A program made the position numbers and the translations under genes. From JAXGZG01 sp040771825 (GTDB lineage: Bacteria; Bacillota; Sulfobacillia; Fermentithermobacillales; Fermentithermobacillaceae), in assembly GCA_040771825.1 (NCBI GenBank), contig JAXGZG010000001.1, forward strand, positions 620,001 to 684,000: 64,000 nucleotides of DNA, given 5' to 3'. Below are positions 1 through 8,639 of the stretch, one piece after another. Numbering within the stretch: position 1 is the first letter of the stretch; every line of letters begins with the position of its first letter. The notes under the pieces are model-generated. The model was not told where the DNA came from. It did not search any database and saw nothing but the letters and a program-made list of their open reading frames with translations.

Positions 1-1
1 G

Positions 2-1390
2 GTCGATAGAAGATATCCCCCGGAACCTTTCAGGATCAAATCAGTTGAGCCCGTTAGGATGATCGACCGAGCCCGACGCGAAGAGGTAGTAAGAGAAGCG
101 GGGTACAATACGTTCCTCATCGATTCTCAAGACGTCTACATAGACTTGCTTACGGATAGCGGCACAAATGCTATGAGCGACAGACAGTGGGCGGGGATCA
201 TGGTAGGAGACGAAGCCTACGCTGGAAGCCGGAATTTTCACCATCTGGAGAACACGGTAAAAGAGCTGTTCGGTTTCAAGTACGTTGTTCCCACCCATCA
301 AGGGCGCGGGGCAGAGAACCTCCTGAGCCATATCGCCATTCGTCCAGGTCAGTATGTCCCGGGCAACATGTACTTCACTACAACCAGATATCACCAAGAG
401 GCCAACGGTGGGATATTCAAAGACATCATCATCGACGAGGCCCACGATTCCCAGACTAACTTGCCTTTTAAAGGGAACGCCGACTGCCGGAAAATCCAAG
501 CCCTCATAGATGAAGTTGGAGCGGACAATATTGCCTATGTGTGCATGGCGGTAACTGTGAACTTAGCCGGCGGGCAGCCTGTTTCCATAGCGAACCTGAA
601 AGAGGTCTCGGTTCTTTGCAGAAAGCACGGCATCAAAGTGTTCATGGACGCTACTCGGTGCGTGGAGAACGCGTACTTCATCAAAAAGCGCGAACCGGGC
701 TACGCTGATGTTCCAATCAAGGATATCGTGCACGAAATGTTCAGTTACGCCGACGGCTGCACTATGTCTGGAAAGAAGGACTGCATAACCAATATTGGCG
801 GTTTCTTGTGCCTAAATGACGACGAGCTGTTTCTAATGGCTAAGGAGCTCGTTGTGGTGTACGAGGGTATGCCCTCCTACGGCGGTATGGCCGGGCGTGA
901 CATGGAGGCCATGGCTATTGGTCTTAAAGAGGCAATGCAGCAGGAGTATATCGAACACAGGGTAATGCAGGTCCAGTACCTGGGCGACAGATTGCTGGAA
1001 GCGGGCGTACCCATCGTGGAGCCTATCGGAGGCCATGCCGTGTTCTTGGATGCCAGGCGCTTCTGTTCACACCTGACTCAGGATGAGTTTCCCGCCCAAG
1101 CCTTGGCCGCCGAGTTGTATCTTGAGTCTGGAGTGCGGGCTATGGAAAGAGGAATCGTGTCGGCAGGACGGGATACTGTCACTGGAGAACATCACAGGCC
1201 CAAGTTGGAGCTGGTTCGCCTCACCATTCCGCGCAGGGTATATACCTACGCTCACATGGACGTTGTGGCCGATGCCGTCATAGCCCTCTACAAGGAGAGA
1301 CATTCCATCAAGGGGCTTCGATTCGTCTACGAGCCCAAGAGGCTCCGGTTCTTTACAGCAAGGTTTGAGCCTATAGAGGAATCGACTTAG
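2..1390 (+). CDS. tpl: Tyrosine phenol-lyase, 5' end outside window
   Basis: PLP-dependent beta-lyase that splits L-tyrosine into phenol, pyruvate and ammonia. The frame is open from base 2. The residues before the first ATG at 59 read YPPEPFRIKSVEPVRM, which matches the N-terminus of known tyrosine phenol-lyases, so the true start lies upstream and ATG 59 is internal. Counting from that ATG, the PLP lysine is the second K of SGKKD (about K240). The residues that separate this enzyme from tryptophanase are present: Met362 and Arg364 in AMERGI (Met379/Arg381 of the Citrobacter enzyme), Thr107 in FTTTRYHQ, and Phe431 in the C-terminal FFTARF. Family length is about 456 aa, so only a few residues are missing. 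Expected to be cytoplasmic; its upstream partner is not visible. Confidence 0.95.
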   Translation, partial: VDRRYPPEPFRIKSVEPVRMIDRARREEVVREAGYNTFLIDSQDVYIDLLTDSGTNAMSDRQWAGIMVGDEAYAGSRNFHHLENTVKELFGFKYVVPTHQGRGAENLLSHIAIRPGQYVPGNMYFTTTRYHQEANGGIFKDIIIDEAHDSQTNLPFKGNADCRKIQALIDEVGADNIAYVCMAVTVNLAGGQPVSIANLKEVSVLCRKHGIKVFMDATRCVENAYFIKKREPGYADVPIKDIVHEMFSYADGCTMSGKKDCITNIGGFLCLNDDELFLMAKELVVVYEGMPSYGGMAGRDMEAMAIGLKEAMQQEYIEHRVMQVQYLGDRLLEAGVPIVEPIGGHAVFLDARRFCSHLTQDEFPAQALAAELYLESGVRAMERGIVSAGRDTVTGEHHRPKLELVRLTIPRRVYTYAHMDVVADAVIALYKERHSIKGLRFVYEPKRLRFFTARFEPIEEST

Positions 1391-1465
1391 GCAACACCGT
1401 CACAACCATAGATGAACACGGATAATGTCGGGCCGCCGGAACTGACTGATTGTTATGTATCATTG

Positions 1466-1504
1466 ACAGGGCGAGGACGCGCTTTGATGCTTGCCTCGCT
1501 CTGT
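1466..1504. terminator. Hairpin between convergent genes
   Basis: An 11-bp stem with one G-U pair (ACAGGGCGAGG with CCTCGCTCTGT) lies between the ends of the tyrosine phenol-lyase gene and the convergent protease gene. There is no U-tract on either strand, so it may be a weak bidirectional terminator. Confidence 0.4.
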
Positions 1505-1528
1505 TCCACTGCGATGGCGATGGCCCCG

Positions 1529-2359
1529 CTAATTGCCCGTACGCTCTTTTTCTCCCCGGTAAGGCGTGGGAACGTACTGGACGGATGGTCTGGTCTGGGC
1601 AGGCTGCGGGTAAAGGTCCATCAATCTGAACACTTCCTTGGGCATGTCCCCGCAAATAGGCGGGAACCCGAGTCTGCCTAGTTCGCCACAGGTGAGCGGA
1701 TAGTCGTGGGTCCAGGTGCCCGACGTAAGCTTCAGTGCGAGATCCTTGGCGTCCTCGATGCCCATCCTCTGGGCCAACATATCCGTTACTGCCTGGGATA
1801 CCTGCTTCATGGCTTTCTCAGCCATGTCCGCCAGGATAATCGTCTCGTCATCGATGTCTTTTCGCTCCTTCTCTCGGAGAACCCTCAAGATAGATGCAGC
1901 GGCGTACTTGCCTATCTGCGGGTCTACTGGTCCAAGGACTGCGTTAGGGTCCATAACTATCTCGTCTGCTGAAAGGGCGATGAGGGATCCGCCGGACATT
2001 GCATAGTGGGGAACGAACACGGTTACCTTGGCCTTGTGGCGGAGAAGTGCCCGGGCGATCTGCTCCGAGGCAAGCACCAGTCCGCCTGGCGTATGCAGGA
2101 TTATGTCAATGGGCATCTCCTCGGGCGTCAGCCTGATGGCACGGAGCACCTGTTCGGAGTCTTCGATGCTAATGTAACGGGAAAGATGCAGCCCAAGGAA
2201 ACTGACGGATTCCTGACGGTGTATTAGGGTGATCAGGCGGGAACCGCGCTTCTTCTCAAAGCCCTTAATCAAGTTCACTCTGGCCGAATCTAGAAGCTTC
2301 CGCTGTGTCACAGGAAGAAACATGGAGACTATGACAAAAACCCAAATGAGCGCAGACAA
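1529..2359 (-). CDS. SDH-family membrane serine protease (ClpP/crotonase fold)
   Basis: About 276 aa. An N-terminal hydrophobic segment (residues 3-17) is followed by a ClpP/SppA-like protease domain of the SDH/DUF114 family. Visible family marks are the HTPGG oxyanion-type turn (residues 89-93), the probable nucleophile Ser122 in YAMSGGSLIAL, and the conserved DEIVMDPNAVLGPVDPQ block. Likely a membrane-anchored protease facing the cytoplasm. The listed start is TTG at 2359; a CTG two codons upstream (2365) has better spacing from the GGGAGGG ribosome site. It lies 175 bp after the peptide importer operon on the same strand and could be read through from it. Its substrate is unknown. Confidence 0.85.
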   Translation of the reverse strand: MSALIWVFVIVSMFLPVTQRKLLDSARVNLIKGFEKKRGSRLITLIHRQESVSFLGLHLSRYISIEDSEQVLRAIRLTPEEMPIDIILHTPGGLVLASEQIARALLRHKAKVTVFVPHYAMSGGSLIALSADEIVMDPNAVLGPVDPQIGKYAAASILRVLREKERKDIDDETIILADMAEKAMKQVSQAVTDMLAQRMGIEDAKDLALKLTSGTWTHDYPLTCGELGRLGFPPICGDMPKEVFRLMDLYPQPAQTRPSVQYVPTPYRGEKERTGN

Positions 2360-2534
2360 GTCCAGTTTGATTCCCTCCCCCAGAAGAAGATCGCATGGGA
2401 CGGGTTGATCTTACTACAATGTCTCCCCGCGGGCACTATGAGCGTACACAAAGTCTGCGTTTACACAGATACCCCAATAAGACGTAACTGCGTTACCCAT
2501 TGGCTTTGTCGGCTTGGTGCCGAACCCAATCGGC

Positions 2535-3572
2535 CTATTCTGTCAGCGCTCTTCGTTCCGTCAGGTGACACCACACCGCATGCCCGGGATCCCCGGGAAC
2601 GTGTGAAGGCTCTGGCGGTTCGTGCTCACACACAGCCATCTTTCTTGGGCACCGCAACTGAAACTTGCACCCGGGCGAAGGATTTACGGCGGCTAGCGCC
2701 TGACCCGGGGCCAGCTCAGAAAGGCGGCTCCGTTCTCCAATCCGCGGAATCGCTCCCAGAAGAGCCTGAGTGTAAGGGTGTCGGGGATTATGGAATATGG
2801 CCTCGGTAGGTCCGCTCTCCATGATTCTGCCAAGGTACATGATTGCGATGCGATCGCTTAGGTGATGCACCACCGCTAAGTCGTGAGAGATGAAGAGGTA
2901 CGATAAACCCAGTTCCGCCCGGAGTTCCTCAAGTAGATTCAGTATCTGCGCCTGCACCGAGACATCCAGAGCTGAGACTGGCTCATCGGCCACGATGAAG
3001 GATGGCCTGGTAGCCAAGGCTCTGGCGATCCCGATTCTCTGCCGTTGTCCGCCGCTAAACTGCCTTGGGTACTGACTGAGGTGTTCATGCCTAAGCCCCA
3101 CTTGTCTCAAGAGAAGCACAGCCTCATCTTGGAGCGCGTTCCTAGAGACTCCGCGCTTTTTCAGGGCGGCGCCTACGATTTGTCCGACGGTATGATGGGG
3201 GTTTAGCGAGCTATAGGGATTCTGGAAGATCATCTGGATGTTGTCCCCGTGAAACTCTACCGTTCCTTCAGTTGGAGCATACAGCCCTGTTATCACCCGG
3301 CCCAGAGTGCTTTTGCCGCAGCCCGACTCGCCTACGAGACCCAAAGTCTCGCCTTTGTGGATGTGAAGATCCACGCCATCCACGGCTCTGGTGATCTTAG
3401 GAGACGCGCCTGCCAACCTTCGTTCTAAGAACGTGGGCAGGGTCGTGAAATACTTCTTCAGGCCGTTGACCGAAACAAGGGGAGTTGATCTCGGCGCGCC
3501 TAATCCGGTACCTGTCTTGAACTCTATGGTCTTAGTCTCTCTCGTGATAGTTGTCCACCGCCACTTCTCCAC
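2535..3572 (-). CDS. Peptide ABC transporter ATPase, OppF/DppF type
   Basis: Second ATPase of the peptide importer. It has Walker A GESGCGKST, signature SGGQRQR, Walker B FIVADEP, the D-loop SALD, and the C-terminal oligopeptide-ABC extension with RHPYTQALL and a cysteine-containing stretch (CKFQLRCPRK) typical of OppF/DppF. 345 aa, normal length. It is the last gene of the five-gene operon and overlaps the end of the OppD-type gene by 41 nt, which suggests translational coupling. The start is a GTG; no better start is visible downstream before the conserved SVNGLKKYF strand. The name opp or dpp cannot be fixed from sequence alone. Confidence 0.93.
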   Translation of the reverse strand: MEKWRWTTITRETKTIEFKTGTGLGAPRSTPLVSVNGLKKYFTTLPTFLERRLAGASPKITRAVDGVDLHIHKGETLGLVGESGCGKSTLGRVITGLYAPTEGTVEFHGDNIQMIFQNPYSSLNPHHTVGQIVGAALKKRGVSRNALQDEAVLLLRQVGLRHEHLSQYPRQFSGGQRQRIGIARALATRPSFIVADEPVSALDVSVQAQILNLLEELRAELGLSYLFISHDLAVVHHLSDRIAIMYLGRIMESGPTEAIFHNPRHPYTQALLGAIPRIGERSRLSELAPGQALAAVNPSPGCKFQLRCPRKMAVCEHEPPEPSHVPGDPGHAVWCHLTERRALTE

Positions 3573-4590
3573 TAGATTCTAGAAGCCCCTGGGGAAGGCT
3601 AGGCGTTGCCCAACGCCAGCACCTGACGAGACGCCCGTCATGGGTCCTGACCACATTGTCCTTCCCAGTCTCTGTGCATTGGGAAGTCCTTCGATTGCAT
3701 CTGGGGTAGAACCAGCACCCTGTATGGTCAGACATGAGTTCTGGCACATCCCCCGGTATGGGGGTCAGAGTGCTTCCCCTAACGAATTGCGGGATGCAAT
3801 TCAGAAGCCCTTGAGTGTAAGGATGCAATGGGTTTCCAAGAATGACGTCTATGGGCCCTTCTTCAACTATGCGGCCTGCGTACATCACGGCAATTCTATG
3901 GCAGAACTGAGATGCCACTGCAAGATTGTGAGTCACGAACAAGATTGCAGTCCCATTCTGCCTGTTAATCTCTTTGAAAAGGTTCAGGATCTGAGCCTCA
4001 ATGGTGACGTCAAGGGCTGTAGTGGGTTCGTCCGCCAGAATGAGGTTTGGACGGCATGCCAAGGCGATGGCAATAAGCACTCGCTGCTGCATGCCTCCGC
4101 TTAGTTGGTGCGGGTAATAGCTGAGGATGTCTTTGGGAGACGGTATGCCCACTTCCCAGAGAAGCTTTGCCAGCGTTTCTTCTCTGGCACCTTTCTGGAT
4201 TTGCTGCCAAAGCCCGTGGACTTGCAGCGCTTCACGTATCTGGGCACCTATCTTGTGAGATGGGTTGAGCGTTGACATAGGGTCCTGAAAGACCATGGAT
4301 ACCGCGCGTCCCCGAAGGTTTTGCACGGAGGCGGGGCCGAGAGTCGCCGTGTCTTGACCCAGCACCCTAATGCTTCCTTTTGTGATCCGGCCAGGGTGGG
4401 GGAGAAGGTTCATGGTGGCCAAGAGCATGGCGCTCTTGCCGCAGCCTGATTCCCCCACTAGTCCGACTATCTCTCCTTCTTTTACAGAAAGGTCAACGCC
4501 GCGCAAGGCGCGCACCGTCCCGCGTTTGGTAGGGTATTGCACTTCGAGGTCTTTTATGGCCAAGACCTCACGAACATGCGATTGATACAT
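3532..4590 (-). CDS. Peptide ABC transporter ATPase, OppD/DppD type
   Basis: First ATPase of the peptide importer, 352 aa. Walker A is GESGCGKSA, the signature LSGGMQQR, Walker B LILADEPTTALD, the H-loop FVTHNL, and the C-terminal extension contains LHPYTQGLL and cysteines of the OppD-type region. Start ATG 4590 follows GGAGGTG by 7 nt, an ideal ribosome site. Its 3' end overlaps the next ATPase gene, and its 5' end is 19 nt from the permease gene upstream, so the two ATPases and the permeases should be made together. Confidence 0.94.
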   Translation of the reverse strand: MYQSHVREVLAIKDLEVQYPTKRGTVRALRGVDLSVKEGEIVGLVGESGCGKSAMLLATMNLLPHPGRITKGSIRVLGQDTATLGPASVQNLRGRAVSMVFQDPMSTLNPSHKIGAQIREALQVHGLWQQIQKGAREETLAKLLWEVGIPSPKDILSYYPHQLSGGMQQRVLIAIALACRPNLILADEPTTALDVTIEAQILNLFKEINRQNGTAILFVTHNLAVASQFCHRIAVMYAGRIVEEGPIDVILGNPLHPYTQGLLNCIPQFVRGSTLTPIPGDVPELMSDHTGCWFYPRCNRRTSQCTETGKDNVVRTHDGRLVRCWRWATPSLPQGLLESSGEVAVDNYHERD

Positions 4591-4609
4591 GCAAGGGCAC
4601 CTCCTTATC

Positions 4610-5449
4610 CTAAAAGGCTTTCAGTTCGGGATTCAAAGCCTCTCTCAAGGCCTCCCCAAACACGTTCAGGGACAAAACCAGGATTACCAGGAAAAGCCCG
4701 GGCAAAGCAGAAAGCCACCAAGCGTTCAGCACAAAGCGATATCCGTCTTGTATCATTGAGCCCCACGCGGGTATTCGAGGCGGGATGCCGATTCCCAAGA
4801 AGCTTAATGAGGCCTCCATAACCATCATGGAGCCAATGCGGAGAGTCCCCACTACCAGCAAAGAGTTGGCTATGTTGGGGAGGATTTCTACTAGGAGAAT
4901 CTCGGCGCCAGACCTATTGAGGATTCTGGCCGCTTCCACATACTCTCTTGTCCTCTCCTGCAAGACTCCAGCCCGGGCAAGCCGAAAGAATTCAACCCAG
5001 CCCTTGAACGAAAGGGCCCAGACGAGATTCCAAAACCCTGGCCCCAACATTGCCATAGCGCCAATGGCGAATATCAGGTAGGGGAAAGCCAAGAGGATCT
5101 CGGTCAGCCGGCCCAAAATGGCATCTAGCAGCCCTCCGTAGTATCCTGCCATCATCCCAAGGGTGCCGCCAACCACGATGGAAATGCCCACGGTGGTAAT
5201 GCCGATCAGAATGGACACCCTTGCCCCGTACACTATCCGGGTCAGAATGTCTCTTCCCAAGTGGTCAGTCCCCAAGGGGTGCTCCTTTACCCAGGACGGG
5301 GCTGCAAGTCTTTTGGAGAGGCTAATGCCATCGGGTTCTGATGAAGTGATGAAGGGGGCTAACAAGGCGCCGAGGATGTAAACGAGCACCACTATCCCGG
5401 CTATCACCGCCAACTTGTTGTTTCGGAGATCCGTAGCCAGTTCCTTCAT
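4610..5449 (-). CDS. Peptide ABC transporter permease, OppC/DppC type
   Basis: Inner-membrane permease, 279 aa, with an N-terminal membrane segment (residues 13-32) and the binding-protein-dependent transport domain. The EAA loop that contacts the ATPase is visible as REYVEAARILNRSGAEILLVEILPN in part (residues about 168-190). Early residues include HPLGTDHLGRD, characteristic of the DppC/OppC family. Start ATG overlaps the stop of the OppB-type gene by 4 nt (ATGA), so it is translationally coupled to it. Confidence 0.94.
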   Translation of the reverse strand: MKELATDLRNNKLAVIAGIVVLVYILGALLAPFITSSEPDGISLSKRLAAPSWVKEHPLGTDHLGRDILTRIVYGARVSILIGITTVGISIVVGGTLGMMAGYYGGLLDAILGRLTEILLAFPYLIFAIGAMAMLGPGFWNLVWALSFKGWVEFFRLARAGVLQERTREYVEAARILNRSGAEILLVEILPNIANSLLVVGTLRIGSMMVMEASLSFLGIGIPPRIPAWGSMIQDGYRFVLNAWWLSALPGLFLVILVLSLNVFGEALREALNPELKAF

Positions 5450-6495
5450 GACCGCACCTCTCTTCCCAGGATTATCCTGGGGTTCAGCCAGGTGTACAGA
5501 ACGTCGGCCGAGAGATTTGCTAAGACAAAGGTGAGGGCGTATACCATGACAGCCCCTTGTACCAACGGGTAGTCCCGCCCGAAGATTCCGTCCACGACCA
5601 GCCGTCCCATGCCCGGCCAGCCAAAGATGGTCTCTACTATCATGTTGCCTCCCAAAAGCCCGCCGATCTCCAGACCCGCCACCGTGACGGCCGGTATAAG
5701 AGCGTTTCTGAGAGCATGCCTGACGATTACCGAAACCTCCCTAACTCCTTTTGCCCTAGCAAAGGTGACGTAGTCTTTCTTCATTGCTTCAACCATGCTT
5801 GACCGGACAACTCTAGTCATTACAGCTAAGGGGCCTGCCGACAACGTGACAGCAGGTAGGACCAAGTGTTTGAGGCTTGCCTTCAAAGCCCGCAGATCCC
5901 AGGTCAGAACAGAGTCTAGAACGTAGAGCCCTGTAACGTGCTTTGGGATGAAGCCGTAAGGGGCCCTGCCAGACGTCGGAAGCCACTTGAGGTAGACGGC
6001 AAATATCATCATGAGCACGATCCCAAGCCAGAAAGCGGGCATGGATATGCCCAAGAAGGCCCCTGCCATGCTGGCTCTATCCAGCGCCGAATCGTGCTTT
6101 ACGGCCGATATGACCCCAAGCGGTATGGCTACAAGAATGGCCAGAGAAATGGCGGCCAAAGCCAACTCGACCGTGGCGGGGAATGTTTCCCGAATGAGTC
6201 TAGAGACGCTTCGTGAGCGAGTTATTGAATGCCCGAGATCGCCTCGAAACACCCGTGACAGGTAAGACACTAGCTGCATATGAATGGGTTTGTCCAGATC
6301 GAAGTGAGTCTTGAGCGCGTCAATTTCGGCCTGAGTCACGCTTGAGCTTTCGCCCAGCATGATATCGACAGGGTCTCCGGGCAAAAGCCGCATGAACAGA
6401 AACACCACTACGGCTACGCCCAGCATTATGGGCAAAGCGGCTAGGACTCTCTCTAGGATTCGTACAGATCGCAAAGTGTCACCAATTCCTTCCAA
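5446..6495 (-). CDS. Peptide ABC transporter permease, OppB/DppB type
   Basis: Inner-membrane permease, 349 aa, slightly longer than usual at the N-terminus. It has the family marks LLPGDPVDIMLGE after the first membrane helix (residues about 17-35), the EAA loop VTFARAKGVREVSVI with RHALRNALIP, and ETIFGWPGMGRLV near the end. The listed start is TTG 6495. A second TTG at 6474, after GGAAGGA, would remove seven residues and begin closer to the first helix. About 100 bp separate it from the binding protein gene upstream. Confidence 0.93.
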   Translation of the reverse strand: MEGIGDTLRSVRILERVLAALPIMLGVAVVVFLFMRLLPGDPVDIMLGESSSVTQAEIDALKTHFDLDKPIHMQLVSYLSRVFRGDLGHSITRSRSVSRLIRETFPATVELALAAISLAILVAIPLGVISAVKHDSALDRASMAGAFLGISMPAFWLGIVLMMIFAVYLKWLPTSGRAPYGFIPKHVTGLYVLDSVLTWDLRALKASLKHLVLPAVTLSAGPLAVMTRVVRSSMVEAMKKDYVTFARAKGVREVSVIVRHALRNALIPAVTVAGLEIGGLLGGNMIVETIFGWPGMGRLVVDGIFGRDYPLVQGAVMVYALTFVLANLSADVLYTWLNPRIILGREVRS

Positions 6496-6593
6496 ACTAC
6501 CTAGGCATTTGTGGGCTATGCATCACTGAAACAACGTGCCCGGGGCAGTCCGCAAGCGTTCCTGCGTGGTCTGCCCCGGTACGCCGCACGCCG

Positions 6594-8174
6594 CTACTTC
6601 GCAAGCGACGCTTGGACTCCGGCAGCCTGAAGCAATTCCACTGCTTTGGCAGGATCGTAGGCATAGGGCTCAAGATCCTGGTTGTAGCCGAAGCCGCTGG
6701 GGATCAAGGCTGTGGAAACTCTCTCGCCATACCCTCCGTAGATTGATGAAAGAATCGCATCCCAATCGATGGCGTGGTTAAGGGCTTTTCTAACCCGCAC
6801 GTCGTCGAAAGGAGTCTTTGTGTTGCAGATCTCTATCGCGTAAACCCTTGTTCCAGGAACCGACTGGATGGCAACTCTCTCGTCGCTCTGCAATGCCTTA
6901 GCCATGTCAGGCGGGAGTTTGTCGATAATGTGCACTTCGCCTGCCTTAAGGGCCGACACTCTCGTGGCAGGGTCTGGCATCAAGCGGAATACCGCGATCT
7001 TGATGGGAGCGACGCCCACAGGGGGAATGTCTGGCGACCCACCGTAGTAGTCATCGAATCTTTCTAGGACTACTTGGTCATCTAGTCTGCCTTCTCTGAA
7101 CTTGAAGGGTCCCGATCCTATGGGTTTTTCAGCAAATGCCGCGTCACCGACCTCTTCCACGTAGGCTTTGGGGACGATCTGAAAGTGGCACAGGGCCTGC
7201 AGGAATACTGGAAACGGATTCTCCAGCATGAACTCCACGGTGCGAGCGTCAGTCTTTCGAACCTCCTTGAGAGGTCCCAGAAGCCCCTGACGCGGAGATG
7301 TGTCTCCACCTATACCGTTTTCCTTCAAGACCCGGTCAAAAGTGAACACCACGTCATCAGCGGTTAGGGGTTCTCCGTTATGGAACTTCACCCCATCGCG
7401 GATCGTGAAAGCGTAGCATGTGGGGTCAGTGATATCCCATGACTCCGCGATTTCCGCCACCACTTCTCCGTCATGGGTTCGGGTCACTAAAGCGTCAAAC
7501 ATGTTCCGGATAACCGTTTCGGTGTCTCTGTCCCTGTAGTTGCCGGGGTCCAAAGTGATGAGCTTGTCTGTACCCATTCCCACGGTTATTGTATCGCTGC
7601 TCTCGAGTGTTACATCGTGCAGGTTGATCCGGGAGTCCATGGCGACTTGCCAGTTTCCAACCTGTTTGGACGCTGCTCCAGTCTCCTGGAGGCAGTAGCC
7701 AAAGACCCAGGGTACTTCGTCATAGAGAATATCCTGGGCCCGGTGATACAGGTCTCGACGAGAATCATCATGGGTGGACGCTGTTGCCTGCTCCAATATG
7801 CTGTCAAAGTCACTGTTGGAGTAGAAGGAGTAGTTGCCTCTGTCACCTGTCTTGAGTTTCGGGATGATTAGGTCAAATGGGTCAAAGTAAGAGCTTCCCC
7901 AGTCGGTCATGTACAACTGGCGGTTTCCCGCTATGAACTCGGCCTTCATTGCGCTCCATTCCCAAGTCCTGGCCTCGGCTTGTATGCCGATTTTCCTGAG
8001 TTCAGCTGCTACTGCCTCGGCTTCGTCTTTGCGGTTAGCCTCGCAGTCGATTACCACCGACAAAACCTGACCCTTTGGAGTCGGTTCTTCTCTGCTGCAT
8101 CCTGCCAAAGACAGCACCAGACAGGACGCCAGGAATATGGCCAACATGCCAAACCCGCGGTTTCTCCTGGACAT
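6594..8174 (-). CDS. Circularly permuted family-5 peptide-binding lipoprotein
   Basis: Extracellular substrate-binding lipoprotein of the peptide importer, 526 aa. Start ATG 8174 is 7 nt after GGGAGG; the ATG at 8180 is too close. A signal peptide ends in the lipobox LAGC. The domain order is unusual. Residues about 30-190 match what is normally the C-terminal part of SBP_bac_5 proteins: AVAAELRKIGI, EWSAMKAEFIAG, a DWGSSYFDPFD block, YSNSDFDSILEQA, then DEVPWVFGY. Only after this comes the usual N-terminal part: DTITVGMGTD..ITLDP, IAESWDIT, VKFHNGEPLTADDVVFTFDR. The protein ends at YDPAKAVELLQAAG, exactly where normal proteins join the block found here at the N-terminus. All parts of the fold are present once. 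See findings. Confidence 0.9.
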   Translation of the reverse strand: MSRRNRGFGMLAIFLASCLVLSLAGCSREEPTPKGQVLSVVIDCEANRKDEAEAVAAELRKIGIQAEARTWEWSAMKAEFIAGNRQLYMTDWGSSYFDPFDLIIPKLKTGDRGNYSFYSNSDFDSILEQATASTHDDSRRDLYHRAQDILYDEVPWVFGYCLQETGAASKQVGNWQVAMDSRINLHDVTLESSDTITVGMGTDKLITLDPGNYRDRDTETVIRNMFDALVTRTHDGEVVAEIAESWDITDPTCYAFTIRDGVKFHNGEPLTADDVVFTFDRVLKENGIGGDTSPRQGLLGPLKEVRKTDARTVEFMLENPFPVFLQALCHFQIVPKAYVEEVGDAAFAEKPIGSGPFKFREGRLDDQVVLERFDDYYGGSPDIPPVGVAPIKIAVFRLMPDPATRVSALKAGEVHIIDKLPPDMAKALQSDERVAIQSVPGTRVYAIEICNTKTPFDDVRVRKALNHAIDWDAILSSIYGGYGERVSTALIPSGFGYNQDLEPYAYDPAKAVELLQAAGVQASLAK

Positions 8175-8384
8175 AGACATGCCTCCCTTTAATCTGATTG
8201 TTGGTCGAAAAGTCGGTTTTCGGACAAGGATGCACTGACCCTGCTGCCGCCAATTGCGGCAGGGCATAGAGGAACTAAGATACAGGGTTCTTCGAGACAA
8301 CCGGACGATAGGGGTGAAACGCAGGATTACTCCGGAGCATTCGCTTACCGGCGCATGTACCTCCGCCTCTTGACGCTCTTGCTT
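8175..8384 (-). other. Leader between riboswitch and binding-protein gene
   Basis: About 210 nt of untranslated leader without a credible gene. It contains the 7-bp hairpin near 8245-8265 and the GGGAGG ribosome site at about 8182-8187. The expression platform of the riboswitch should lie here. Confidence 0.5.
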
Positions 8385-8550
8385 ATCTTGCCGGGCAAGG
8401 GCTCCCCACCAACGCTTACGAGGTTAGCTGACGGGCTCGGGCCGATGAAGTAGCCCTACCTTTGGAAGGATTAGCCCCAAAGAGTGGTTCCCCCGCTCCT
8501 CTTTTGGAGGATTCAGCGCAAAACGGAAGTCCGGGTGCCGACGGCTATGA
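8385..8550 (-). ncRNA. Cyclic-di-AMP riboswitch (ydaO/yuaA)
   Basis: Read on the minus strand, the leader of the peptide importer contains the conserved ydaO blocks in order: GCTGAATCC, GGGGGAACCA, GGGGCTAATCC, and the long hallmark CCGTCAGCTAACCTCGTAAG (8413-8434 on the plus strand), followed by a closing G-rich arm. These are the strongly conserved pseudo-two-fold core of the c-di-AMP riboswitch. Known members are mostly off-switches. The downstream region down to the binding-protein start (about 200 nt) holds a 7-bp hairpin (CTGCCGC/GCGGCAG, about 8250) but no clear U-tract, so the expression platform is not resolved. Confidence 0.92.
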
Positions 8551-8576
8551 AAACCGTGTTTTTCTTGACCAAACAG

Positions 8577-8606
8577 ATCCTACCATTTGTGTCAAGCGGA
8601 GATCAA
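8577..8606 (-). promoter_or_regulatory. Likely promoter of the peptide importer operon
   Basis: On the minus strand TTGATC (8601-8606) and TAGGAT (8577-8582) are separated by 18 bp. Transcription would begin near 8570, just ahead of the riboswitch core. Position relative to the riboswitch supports the call. Confidence 0.55.
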
Positions 8607-8639
8607 GGATTCCATCAATAGGGAGACCAATATCCAAGG

